A stretch of DNA of 64,000 nucleotides. Origin: Bosea sp. Tri-49 (GTDB taxonomy: Bacteria > Pseudomonadota > Alphaproteobacteria > Rhizobiales > Beijerinckiaceae). The translations under genes and the position numbers were made by a program. A model generated the notes under the pieces. The model ran no database searches. It was not told the origin of the DNA and saw only the letters and a list, made by a program, of their open reading frames with translations. The stretch covers positions 5,227,001-5,291,000 of the forward strand of contig NZ_CP017946.1 of assembly GCF_003952665.1 (NCBI RefSeq), written 5' to 3'. This document shows, piece by piece, positions 16,652-24,965 of this stretch (position 1 is the stretch's first letter; each line of letters opens with the position of its first letter).

Positions 16652-17781
16652 GGCGCGGGCTCCTGCGCAGCAAGGCGGCGATAGAGCGCGTCATAGGCAC
16701 GTGTCATCGTGTCGAGCCCGTAATGCGCGCGGGTCTCGGCAAAGGACGCCGCCCAGCGCGGATCTCCGATGCGCGCGAAGGTCAAGGCGGAAGCCAGCGA
16801 TCGCGGGTCTCCGGGCGGTGCCAACGCTTCGCCCGGACAGGGCAACCGCCCGATGTCGCCGACGCGGGTCGCGGCGATAGGTTTGTCCATCGCCAGTGCC
16901 TCGAGCAATGCCATGGGCATGGCCTCGCCATAGCGCGAGCCGAGCAGAACGGCGTCGGCGGCGTCGAGCAGGCCCGGCATGTCAGCGACCGCCCCGAGCA
17001 AGAGGACGGCGGGTTCGAGATCGCGCGCAGCGATCATGGCACGCAGCGCCGTATCCGAATCGTCCATGCCGCGCCCCGCCAGCAACAATCGCGCCTCCGG
17101 CGTCTCGCGCCGGAACAGCGCGAAAGCGTCTAGGCAATTGGGCAGGTCCTTCTGCGGGTCGTTGCGGGCGCTCAGCAGTACGGTGAAGGCATTGTCGGCA
17201 AGGCCCAGACCGGCCCGACGCGCCGAGCGCCGGGCCAAGTCGGGGCGGAAGAGAGCGAAGTCGACGCCATTGTCGATGACGAGGCCGCGCTCCGGCGCGT
17301 AGCCGCGCGCCTCGTGAAAAGCTCGCGCGGATGCAGCGCAATAGACGATCGCATCCGGGAGATTGCGCGAGCGCGCGGCGAGCACACGGTCGACCAGATG
17401 CAGCAGTGGATTGGCAGCAAGCCGCGGGAAGGTGGTGTTGTGGATCGACCAGACGACCGGCGTGCGATTGCCTACGGCAAGGCTGAGAAAAGCGCCGTAA
17501 TAGAGCCAGCCCTGAACGACGTCGGGCTTGAGCCGTTCGATCAGGGCGCGCAGGCCCCGGCGTGAAGCCGGCAGATGGGTCAAGGCTCCGAAGCGCCGTT
17601 TCAGGTCGAAGCCGAGATCCTCGATATGCAGGCCGGAACGGTCGAAAAACACCTCGTCCTGCATAAGCGCGACATGGTGTGTTGTTCCGTCCGAAGGATG
17701 CGTCGCGAGTTCGAACAGCAGCCGTTCGGCTCCGCCCTGGCGCAGATGAGGCGCAACATGCAGGATCTTCAGCCCGGCCAT
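16648..17781 (-). CDS. Glycosyltransferase family 4 (GT-B)
   Basis: 377 residues. The N-terminal half begins KILHVAPHLRQGGAERLLFE (donor/acceptor loop GGAE). The C-terminal half holds VLLSARNDPQKDLPNCLDAF and the EX7E-type region YGEAMPMALLEALAMDKPIA. These enzymes retain anomeric configuration and use UDP- or GDP-sugars. It lies 16 bp downstream of the 2-epimerase gene and is the first of three coupled glycosyltransferase genes. It could use the UDP-L-QuiNAc made by the adjacent enzymes, but this is inference. Confidence 0.9.
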   Translation of the reverse strand: MAGLKILHVAPHLRQGGAERLLFELATHPSDGTTHHVALMQDEVFFDRSGLHIEDLGFDLKRRFGALTHLPASRRGLRALIERLKPDVVQGWLYYGAFLSLAVGNRTPVVWSIHNTTFPRLAANPLLHLVDRVLAARSRNLPDAIVYCAASARAFHEARGYAPERGLVIDNGVDFALFRPDLARRSARRAGLGLADNAFTVLLSARNDPQKDLPNCLDAFALFRRETPEARLLLAGRGMDDSDTALRAMIAARDLEPAVLLLGAVADMPGLLDAADAVLLGSRYGEAMPMALLEALAMDKPIAATRVGDIGRLPCPGEALAPPGDPRSLASALTFARIGDPRWAASFAETRAHYGLDTMTRAYDALYRRLAAQEPAP

Positions 17782-17797
17782 GCCGCGCCCTCCCGCC

Positions 17798-18922
17798 TCA
17801 CTGTTTGCGCCAGACCGTGCGATTGACGTAGTCGATATAGCTCAGAACGATGGCGACGACCTTGCGCGACACAGGACCGGCGACATAGTCGGCGACCGGC
17901 CGCGGCGTGAGTCCGGCCGCGTGGGTGCGCATGACGAAGCGCACCGAATCGAGCACCGAATCGCGCGTAAGCCCGCACATCACAAGCGTGCCCTCGTCCA
18001 TGCCTTCGGGGCGCTCATGCGCCTGGCGGATGGTCACGGCGGGGAAGCCGAGCAGCGAGCTTTCCTCGGTGATCGTGCCGCTGTCGGAAACGACGCAGCC
18101 CGCCGTCATCTGCAGCTTGATATAATCGTGGAAGCCGAAGGGCGGCAGGAAACGGATGCGCGGATCGAGCTCGGTCTCGCCGAGTGCTTCCAGCCGCTTG
18201 CGGGTACGCGGATGGGTCGAGACGATCACCGGCCAATCATAGGTTTCGGCCAACCCCTTCAGCGAGTCGAGCAGGTCGGCGAGGTTGCGCTCGCTGTCGA
18301 CGTTTTCCTCGCGATGGCTGGAGACCACGAAGAACTGGCGCTCGGTCAGGTCGAGCCGGGCGAGGATGTCGGAAGCCTCGTAGCGGGGACGGAAATGCTC
18401 GAGCACCTCATGCATATGCGAGCCGACATTGAAGGTCAGCTCGGGAGGCAGGCCCTCGGCAACCAGATAACGCCGGGCATGCTCCGTCAGCGTCATGTTG
18501 ATGTCGGAGAGATGGTCGATGACCTTGCGGTTGAGCTCCTCGGGAACACGCTGGTCGAAGCAGCGATTGCCGGCCTCCATGTGGAAGACCGGAATCTTTC
18601 GCCGCTTCGCCGCGATCACTGCCAAGCCTGAATTGGTGTCGCCATAGATCAGCACCGCGTCGGGCTTCTCCTGCTCCATCACCGCATCGGAGCGCTTGAG
18701 CACCTCGGCAATGGTGTCGATCGCCGAGCCGCCCGCCGCCTCGAGGAAATGGTCGGGCTTACGGATGTCGAGATCCTCGAAGAACACCTGATTGAGGCCA
18801 TAGTCGTAATTCTGGCCGGTATGGACGAGGACATGCTGCGTCTGCTCGTCGAGCAGGGCAATGACGCGGCACATCTTGATCAGCTCGGGGCGGGTGCCCA
18901 CGATCGACATCACTTTGCGCAT
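17798..18922 (-). CDS. UDP-N-acetylhexosamine 2-epimerase (non-hydrolysing), WbvD/FnlC-like
   Basis: 374 residues, WecB superfamily. It begins RKVMSIVGTRPELIKMCRVI, followed by VHTGQNYDYGLNQVFFEDL, the catalytic-site motifs IYGDTNS and FHMEAGNRCFDQRVPEE, and VVSSHREENVD and VVSDSGTITEESSLLG. The NYDY and MEAGNRCFDQRVPEE versions are characteristic of the subgroup acting on 6-deoxy-L-hexosamines, rather than WecB itself. It is preceded by a 5-epimerising dehydratase gene and an RmlD-like reductase gene. Together they would convert UDP-D-GlcNAc to a UDP-N-acetyl-6-deoxy-L-hexosamine. Confidence 0.88.
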   Translation of the reverse strand: MRKVMSIVGTRPELIKMCRVIALLDEQTQHVLVHTGQNYDYGLNQVFFEDLDIRKPDHFLEAAGGSAIDTIAEVLKRSDAVMEQEKPDAVLIYGDTNSGLAVIAAKRRKIPVFHMEAGNRCFDQRVPEELNRKVIDHLSDINMTLTEHARRYLVAEGLPPELTFNVGSHMHEVLEHFRPRYEASDILARLDLTERQFFVVSSHREENVDSERNLADLLDSLKGLAETYDWPVIVSTHPRTRKRLEALGETELDPRIRFLPPFGFHDYIKLQMTAGCVVSDSGTITEESSLLGFPAVTIRQAHERPEGMDEGTLVMCGLTRDSVLDSVRFVMRTHAAGLTPRPVADYVAGPVSRKVVAIVLSYIDYVNRTVWRKQ

Positions 18923-18924
18923 GT

Positions 18925-19950
18925 CTAGCCCTGCAGCTCAGCCTGGATATAGTCGAGACCGAGAAGCAGCTTCTTCACCCCCTCGACGTCGAGAAGCTCG
19001 GTATTGTCGGAGGTGTAGTCTTCCGCCATTGAGATCGCGCTTTCGCCCTCGACGAAATACTTGGCGTAGTTGAGATCGCGATCGTCCTGCGGGACACGGT
19101 AATAGCCGCCGTGATCGATAGCACGCGCCATCTCCTCACGCGAAACCAGCGACTCATAGCGCTTCTCGCCGTGGCGGGTGCCGATTACCTTGACCGGAAC
19201 GCGCTTGTCGAAGATCTGCATCACCGCCTCGGCGAGGTGGCCGATGGTCGAGGCGGGTGCCTTCTTGATGAAGATGTCGCCCTGTTCGGCGTTACGATAG
19301 GCATAGATGACCAGATCGACCGATTCCTCGAGCGACATCAGGAAGCGCGTCATGTTCGGATCGGTGATGGTGATCGGCTGGCCCGCCTTCACCTGCGAAA
19401 CGAAGAGCGGGATCACCGAGCCCCGCGAGGCCATGACATTGCCGTAGCGGGTGGCGCATAGCGTGGTATCGCTCTTGGCGAGCAGGCGGGCGCGGGCGAC
19501 CGTGATCTTCTCCATCATCGCCTTGCTGATACCCATGGCGTTGATCGGATAGACCGCCTTGTCGGTAGACAGCACGACGACACGCTGAGCGCCGGCGTCG
19601 ATGGCGGCTTCGAGCACGTTGCTCGCGCCGAGGACGTTCGTGCGCACCGCCTCCATCGGGTAGAACTCGCAAGAGGGCACCTGCTTCAGCGCCGCGGCAT
19701 GGAAGATGAAGTCGACGCCACGCATCGGAGCGCGCAGGCTGTCGGGCTCGCGCACGTCGCCGATATAGAATTTGACGCGATCATTCTTCAGCTCGAGGCG
19801 CATGTCCTCCTGCTTCTTCTCGTCGCGGCTGAAGACACGGACCTCGCCGATGCCCTCGCGCAGGAAGCGGCGCAGAACGACGTTGCCGAAGGATCCGGTT
19901 CCGCCCGTGATGAGCAGGGTCTTGCCCTTGATATCCATGGGATAGGTCAC
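18925..19950 (-). CDS. UDP-GlcNAc 4,6-dehydratase / 5-epimerase (CapE/FnlA/WbvB family)
   Basis: 341 residues, extended SDR of the CapD/FlaA1 group. It has the cofactor motif LLITGGTGSFG (12-22), FSRDEKKQEDMR, the HAAALKQVPSCEFYP motif, LSTDKAVYPINAMGISKAM and RYGNVMASRGSVIPLF. These enzymes remove water across C4-C6 of UDP-GlcNAc and invert C5, giving an L-arabino or L-lyxo 4-keto sugar. The gene is 2 bp from the 2-epimerase and 15 bp from the reductase. The GTG at 19950 has AGGAG close by; an ATG at 19938 is the alternative start. Confidence 0.9.
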   Translation of the reverse strand: MTYPMDIKGKTLLITGGTGSFGNVVLRRFLREGIGEVRVFSRDEKKQEDMRLELKNDRVKFYIGDVREPDSLRAPMRGVDFIFHAAALKQVPSCEFYPMEAVRTNVLGASNVLEAAIDAGAQRVVVLSTDKAVYPINAMGISKAMMEKITVARARLLAKSDTTLCATRYGNVMASRGSVIPLFVSQVKAGQPITITDPNMTRFLMSLEESVDLVIYAYRNAEQGDIFIKKAPASTIGHLAEAVMQIFDKRVPVKVIGTRHGEKRYESLVSREEMARAIDHGGYYRVPQDDRDLNYAKYFVEGESAISMAEDYTSDNTELLDVEGVKKLLLGLDYIQAELQG

Positions 19951-19965
19951 TCTCTCCTGGCACGC

Positions 19966-20829
19966 TCAACGTGCGGCGCGCATGCGTGCGATCAGCTCCG
20001 GCCAAGCCGGAGCCACATATCCCGTCGCCACCTGGAAGCGTGAGCCGTCCATCGAGCGGTCGATCGCCACCGCGTCGTCGGGGACGATCTCGATCGCCTT
20101 TCCATATTCCTGCGCTACCAGTTTCAGCAGCTCGAATTTATTGATCTTGTCGGCTGCGACATGCCAGAGACCGCGCATCTCCAAGCGTGGAATGACCTCG
20201 TCGCGAATGATACGCGCCAGTTCGACCGTCGGCAGGCCGGTGTAGATCGCCTTGCGATAGCCCTTCACCGCGGGGCCGGGCTGACTCAGGAACCAGTCGA
20301 CCAGCGAATGGGCAGAATTGAGCTCATGTCCGATGATGGAGGTGCGCAGCGTGATCGCGTTGGGATAGTCGACCTCGCCGAGGAACTTGCTCTTGCCGTA
20401 GAGGTCTTCGGCGTTCGACAGGTCCGTTTCCTTGTAGTCTCCCTTACGGCCGTCGAAAACACAGTCCGTCGAGACGTGCACGAGACGCGCCCCTGCCGCC
20501 GCGCAAAGTTCTGCGAGACGGTGCGGCAGCAGCGAATTCAACGTGATGGAGACCAGCGAGTCCTTGGCGGCGGAGAGCTGCTTGACGACGCCGATGCAGT
20601 TGATCACCACGTCGGGTCGCGTCTCGCCGATCATCCGGACGAGGCCGTCCTGATCGGTTGCATTGATCCCCCCCAGCAGGCGGGCGGTTGAACTCTGTAT
20701 AAGTCCGGCCGGCGCACTGCCGCGAATCGTGCCGACGACCTCGAAACCCGGCGAGGCGGCAAAGAGCCGGTAGGCGGCATTGCCGAGCATGCCCGCCGCG
20801 CCGAGAATGAGAATTTTGGTCAAGAGCAT
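19966..20829 (-). CDS. RmlD-like NAD(P)H-dependent 4-ketoreductase (WbvR-like)
   Basis: 287 residues. SDR features: KILILGAAGMLGNAAY at the N-terminus, VINCIGVVKQL, HVSTDCVFDGRKGDY, and the YxxxK motif in YGKSKFLGE. It has no C-terminal cupin domain, which is the part that distinguishes CapF/FnlB (about 370 residues) used for UDP-FucNAc. A stand-alone RmlD-like reductase after the CapE-type dehydratase is the arrangement described for UDP-L-rhamnosamine/L-quinovosamine synthesis (WbvB-WbvR-WbvD of Vibrio cholerae O37). First gene of the minus-strand operon, divergent from wzm. Confidence 0.85.
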   Translation of the reverse strand: MLLTKILILGAAGMLGNAAYRLFAASPGFEVVGTIRGSAPAGLIQSSTARLLGGINATDQDGLVRMIGETRPDVVINCIGVVKQLSAAKDSLVSITLNSLLPHRLAELCAAAGARLVHVSTDCVFDGRKGDYKETDLSNAEDLYGKSKFLGEVDYPNAITLRTSIIGHELNSAHSLVDWFLSQPGPAVKGYRKAIYTGLPTVELARIIRDEVIPRLEMRGLWHVAADKINKFELLKLVAQEYGKAIEIVPDDAVAIDRSMDGSRFQVATGYVAPAWPELIARMRAAR

Positions 20830-21037
20830 CTCCGCCCAAACGGTGAAATGGCGTCATTCCGTCGTCGACGTATCGGCCGGGTCCACCAAAGCGAGCAGGA
20901 TTTACTCAACCGGTCCGGGATTGTCGAGCCGGCCGGCTTGCAGTGCAGCAGAACGCGTTTGCGGGACGCAGATACGAGGTGCTAAAGGGGCGCCGCGGCC
21001 GACGATCATATGCGGCTGGGATCCAAGGATTGAAGCG

Positions 21038-21838
21038 TTGACGAGTTGGGGCGATCATCTGCGCCAAACGACGGAACTGACTTTGCGCCTGACAATGCGT
21101 GATTTCGAGGCGCGTTATCGTGGCAGCGTACTTGGGGTCGGTTGGGCATTCCTGACTCCGCTCCTGACCGCTCTGATCTTCACTTTTGTCTTCTCGGCCG
21201 TGTTTCGTACGCGCTGGGGAACCGGACAGGATGGGACCGATGCCAATTTCACCTTGATCTTGCTCGTCGGCGTCCTGTTGCACTCCATGCTTGCGGAGAC
21301 GTTGAACCGGGCTGCGGGATTGATCCTCGCCCATAGCAGCTATGTAAAGAAGGTCGTCTTCCCGCTCGGCATCCTGCCCATAGTTGTCGTCTTGGGCGCC
21401 CTGATCACAGCAGGTTTCGGTCTGCTCATCGTCGTGCTGGGGCACCTCCTGCACAGCGGCCAGGTCGAGGCGACCGCGCCGCTCTTCATCCTGATCATCA
21501 TTCCCTATCTGCTGTTGCTGCTCGCGACGGCTTACGTACTTGCGGCCTTGGGCGTCTATCTCCGCGATATCGGACAGATTGTGACTTTCATCGTCACGGC
21601 CTCGATGTTCCTGACGCCGATCTTCTACCCGATCTCCTCGGTTCCTCCCGGTTTCCGCACCGTGATGCTGCTCAACCCGCTGACCATCGTGGTCGAGGAA
21701 TCCCGCAATGTGCTATTGTTCGGCCGAGCTCCGGACTGGCAGATCCTGGCATTTTTGTGGCTGGCAGCGCTGGTGAGCCTGCCCGCAGCGTTCTGGGTCT
21801 TCAATCGTCTGCGCGTAGGTTTCGCCGATGTCCTCTGA
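21038..21838 (+). CDS. wzm: Polysaccharide ABC exporter permease (Wzm, ABC-2 type)
   Basis: About 266 residues when started at TTG 21038, which has AAGGA nine bases upstream and gives the normal family length. The frame stays open to 20780 but that part reads as low-quality, basic sequence. The protein starts TSWGDHLRQTTELTLRLTMR, and DFEARYRGSVLGVGWAFLTP is the Wzm/KpsM N-terminal motif. Six hydrophobic helices follow, with YVKKVVFPLGILPI and LNPLTIVVEESRNVL in the characteristic loops. It forms the inner-membrane channel that moves an undecaprenyl-linked polysaccharide across the membrane with Wzt. It overlaps wzt by 11 bp. Confidence 0.9.
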   Translation: MTSWGDHLRQTTELTLRLTMRDFEARYRGSVLGVGWAFLTPLLTALIFTFVFSAVFRTRWGTGQDGTDANFTLILLVGVLLHSMLAETLNRAAGLILAHSSYVKKVVFPLGILPIVVVLGALITAGFGLLIVVLGHLLHSGQVEATAPLFILIIIPYLLLLLATAYVLAALGVYLRDIGQIVTFIVTASMFLTPIFYPISSVPPGFRTVMLLNPLTIVVEESRNVLLFGRAPDWQILAFLWLAALVSLPAAFWVFNRLRVGFADVL

Positions 21839-23276
21839 GATCGCGATCGAGGCCAAGCGGCTTGCGAAATCCTACCACATCTACCGGAGCCCATCCGACC
21901 GGCTGGCCCAGGCCGTGGTGCCACGCTTGCGGCGGGCGATGGCGCCAGCCCTGCGCTCGTTCGGCCTGAAATGGCCGGAGAAGAATTACTACACCGATCA
22001 CTGGGCGCTCAACTCCCTCAGCTTCCAGGTTCCGCGCGGCGACAGCCTGGCCATCATCGGCCGCAACGGATCGGGCAAATCCACTCTGCTGCAGCTCGTG
22101 TGCGGGACCCTAGCGCCCACCGAGGGCGAGGCACGAGTCAACGGGCGCGTCGCGGCTCTGCTCGAACTAGGATCTGGCTTCAATCCCGAATTCACCGGTC
22201 GCGAGAACGTCTATCTCAACGCCTCGATCCTCGGCATGAGTCGCGAGGAAACGCAGGACCGGTTCGACGACATCCTCGCCTTCGCCGATATCGGCGAATT
22301 CATCGAAAGGCCGGTGAAGACCTATTCGACGGGCATGGCGATGCGCCTGGCCTTCGCGGTGATCGCCCATGTCGATGCGGACGTGCTGATCATCGACGAA
22401 GCGCTGGCGGTCGGCGACGCCTATTTCCAGCAGAAATGCCTGCGCTGGCTGCGGCAGTTCCGGGAACGCGGAACGGTGCTGTTCTGCGGTCACGACACCG
22501 GCGCGGTGATGAGCTTGTGCAACAGCGCGATCTGGATCGACAAGGGCGATCTGGTGATGCAGGGCTCCGCCAAGGATGTCTGCGAAGCCTATTCGGCCGC
22601 CATCATGAGCCAGGCGCAAGGGCTGTCGGATCAGCCGATCCCACGGTCGCGCGGCAAGGCGAATGCGCGCCCGGCCGATGCGCCGGCGACGACAGGCGAG
22701 GAAGTGCCGCCCGAGGCGAAGCCGAAGCGCGCTTCGCTCCCCGAACCGCCCAAGCCTGACCGTCCGGCCATCTTCGACACCATGGCGAATAGCGCCGATT
22801 TCGGGAGCGGCAAGGCGCGGATCCAACGCGTCGTCCTCACCCATGCCGACGGCTCCCCGCTTCACTGGATCGAGGGTGGGGAGAATGTGCAGGTTCTCAT
22901 CGACGTCGCCGTGATCGAGGATATCGAGGCGCCGATCGTGGGCTTCCACGTCAAGGACCGCCTCGGCCAGCCGATCCTCGGCGACAACACTTTCCTTAAG
23001 ACCCTGGACAAGCCGATCACGGCACGTGCCGGCCAGACACTCGAGACGACCTTCGCGTTTCGATTGCCAGCGCTCGCGTCCGGACGCTATTCGGTGACCG
23101 CCGCCTGCGCTTCCGGAACGTTGGAGAATCATGTGCAGCATCAATGGATGCACGATGCGTTGATGTTCGACGTTCATTCGCCCTTCCGGAACGGCGTCCT
23201 GTTCGCAGTCGAGATGGACCGCGTCGAGATCGCTCCTGTCGAGCCGCAGCAGTCGAAAGAATCGAGCGATGCTTGA
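21828..23276 (+). CDS. wzt: Polysaccharide ABC exporter ATPase with carbohydrate-binding domain (Wzt)
   Basis: 482 residues. The N-terminal ATPase has Walker A GRNGSGKS (78-85), ELGSGFNPEFTGRENVYLN, the signature region YSTGMAMRLAFA and Walker B VLIIDEALAVGDAYF. A Pro/Ala-rich linker (~260-320) leads to a C-terminal beta-sandwich (~320-470) as in Wzt proteins that recognise the capped end of their O-antigen. The long C-terminus implies the chain is terminated by a defined cap before export. Candidate capping enzymes nearby are the methyltransferases and the carbamoyltransferase (inference). Confidence 0.92.
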   Translation: MSSEIAIEAKRLAKSYHIYRSPSDRLAQAVVPRLRRAMAPALRSFGLKWPEKNYYTDHWALNSLSFQVPRGDSLAIIGRNGSGKSTLLQLVCGTLAPTEGEARVNGRVAALLELGSGFNPEFTGRENVYLNASILGMSREETQDRFDDILAFADIGEFIERPVKTYSTGMAMRLAFAVIAHVDADVLIIDEALAVGDAYFQQKCLRWLRQFRERGTVLFCGHDTGAVMSLCNSAIWIDKGDLVMQGSAKDVCEAYSAAIMSQAQGLSDQPIPRSRGKANARPADAPATTGEEVPPEAKPKRASLPEPPKPDRPAIFDTMANSADFGSGKARIQRVVLTHADGSPLHWIEGGENVQVLIDVAVIEDIEAPIVGFHVKDRLGQPILGDNTFLKTLDKPITARAGQTLETTFAFRLPALASGRYSVTAACASGTLENHVQHQWMHDALMFDVHSPFRNGVLFAVEMDRVEIAPVEPQQSKESSDA

Positions 23277-23503
23277 GGCCTATGAATGTCTAGCCAGCGC
23301 CTCCGCCGATTGATGCTGGCCGCTACGAAGATTGTTGGTTCCCTAACAGCCCCCAACGTTGCGTCTGGATTCGCCATCTCGACGATGGGCTGTATAGAAC
23401 TGACGGTATTTTGTGATTCACGAGTGGCGGCGAAAGTTTGGGCTCTCCCCGCCGAGTTGATGATGCGAGCGCTCGATTTTTTGCCCGAGTCGAGTGCGCA
23501 GCG

Positions 23504-24604
23504 ATGGGTAGTTCAGTGACGCAGCCTTCTTTCACCAGCCGCCTTGTGCGCAGTCTTCCAATTTTGCGCGAGGAAGCGCGTGCGCGCGACGCCTTGCGCG
23601 AGGAGGCGCGCAAGGCCGCCGAAGAGCGCGACGCCTTGCGCGAAGAGCGCGACGCCTTGGTCAAGGAACTGGCCGTGAAGGCGACGATGGAAGACCAAGT
23701 CAACTTCTTGCTCCAGCGGATCGGTGTCTATCACGATTCCACTGCCGTGAAGCTGGACAATGTCTCAGCCCAGATCCTTGGCGTGGGTGCGCGCCAGGAG
23801 GAGGCCGTAGCCCGCGTCGGGCGCCGGTTGCTGGGAGGAGATACCGGCGCCCTTGGACGCCAGGGGCGCGCGGCAGAACTCTATCTCGACCTGCTGGAAG
23901 CATCTCTGACCGGCCTGCTGATCGAGGATGCCTCGCAAGCACCCTGGACGGAGCGCAAGTTCGATCCCTCGCTGCGCGCCATCGGCCGCGACTGGCCGGA
24001 ACAGGCGATCACGATGATCGGAACCGCGCGCATGCGCAATTTGCGGATGCTGACGACGCAGGCACTGGAAGAGGGCATTCCGGGCGACTTCATTGAAACC
24101 GGCGTCTGGCGTGGTGGCGCCTGCATTTATGCCAAGGGGATTTTCGAAGCCTACGGTGCCAAGGATCGTAAGGTCTTTGTCGCCGACAGTTTCCGCGGCC
24201 TGCCCGAACCCGATGCGACACACAATCCAGCCGATGCGGGCGACATCCACCATACTTATGATCAACTCGCTATTTCGCGTGAAAACGTCGCCGGGAATTT
24301 TCGCCGATATGGGCTGCTCGACGAGCAGGTCGTCTTTCTCGAAGGCTGGTTCAAGGACACGCTTCCGGTCGCACCGATCGACCGATTGGCCGTGCTACGG
24401 CTCGACGGTGACATGTACGAGAGCACAGTGGATGCGCTCAACGCGCTCTATCACAAAGTGTCACCCGGCGGCTTCGTCATCGTGGACGACTACGTGCTTG
24501 AGCCCTGCGCCAAGGCCATCCACGATTTTCGTGGACAGCATGGCATCGAAGCCCCGATGGAGCCCGTGGACGGCGCTGCGGTCTGGTGGCGCGTTCCCCT
24601 GTGA
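23504..24604 (+). CDS. TylF/MycF-type O-methyltransferase with coiled-coil head
   Basis: 366 residues from ATG 23504. Residues ~20-65 form a heptad-rich coiled coil encoded by a near 21-bp DNA repeat (GCGCGACGCCTTG recurs at 23584, 23626 and 23647). The catalytic part has DFIETGVWRGGACIYAKGIF, VFVADSFRGLPEPDATH and the metal/SAM motif LRLDGDMYESTVDALNALY, then GGFVIVDDY, all typical of TylF/MycF Mg-dependent sugar O-methyltransferases. Encoded after wzt, it is a good candidate for the O-methyl cap seen by the Wzt C-terminal domain; the coiled coil would serve as a length ruler or oligomerisation stem as in WbdD-type terminators (inference). Confidence 0.85.
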   Translation: MGSSVTQPSFTSRLVRSLPILREEARARDALREEARKAAEERDALREERDALVKELAVKATMEDQVNFLLQRIGVYHDSTAVKLDNVSAQILGVGARQEEAVARVGRRLLGGDTGALGRQGRAAELYLDLLEASLTGLLIEDASQAPWTERKFDPSLRAIGRDWPEQAITMIGTARMRNLRMLTTQALEEGIPGDFIETGVWRGGACIYAKGIFEAYGAKDRKVFVADSFRGLPEPDATHNPADAGDIHHTYDQLAISRENVAGNFRRYGLLDEQVVFLEGWFKDTLPVAPIDRLAVLRLDGDMYESTVDALNALYHKVSPGGFVIVDDYVLEPCAKAIHDFRGQHGIEAPMEPVDGAAVWWRVPL

Positions 24605-24965
24605 AGCATGGGGCGGCTCACAGATCAGGTAAGCATCTGACGCTGACCACGGCTTGGCCATTCTGACTGTTGCGTTGCGTGCGCTCGATCTGAGTTGGTT
24701 CTTGGTTGCGCCCTTCGGTGAGTTCGGTCCGGTTGTGGTTCAGGCAGGGTATCGTCTGGCACTCCGCCGAGATCGAATACTCAGACGATGCCATCGCCGG
24801 TGACCAGTTCGCCAGCGACCACAGCCAGCCGATCGTCGTCGTCGCCGGAACTGTTTCCGGTGCCATTAATCGGAAGCATGGCGTGGTCCTGTTGATGCGC
24901 GGGATTACGCTGCCACACCATCCGAGCCCTCCAGACATGAAGACAAGCGACAGCTTGACCATCTG
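24605..24965. other. 361-bp gap, no supported gene
   Basis: This lies between the convergent TylF and class I methyltransferase genes. Open frames of 114-124 codons exist on both strands, but their composition is irregular, none has a ribosome site and none shows a motif. Base composition is less GC-rich than the flanks. It may hold the end of both transcripts or a decayed gene. Confidence 0.4.

Noticed and set aside
20780..21037. N-terminal extension of Wzm
   Set aside because: The extension is low-complexity and basic, overlaps the divergent reductase gene start, and exceeds normal Wzm length; TTG 21038 has a good ribosome site.
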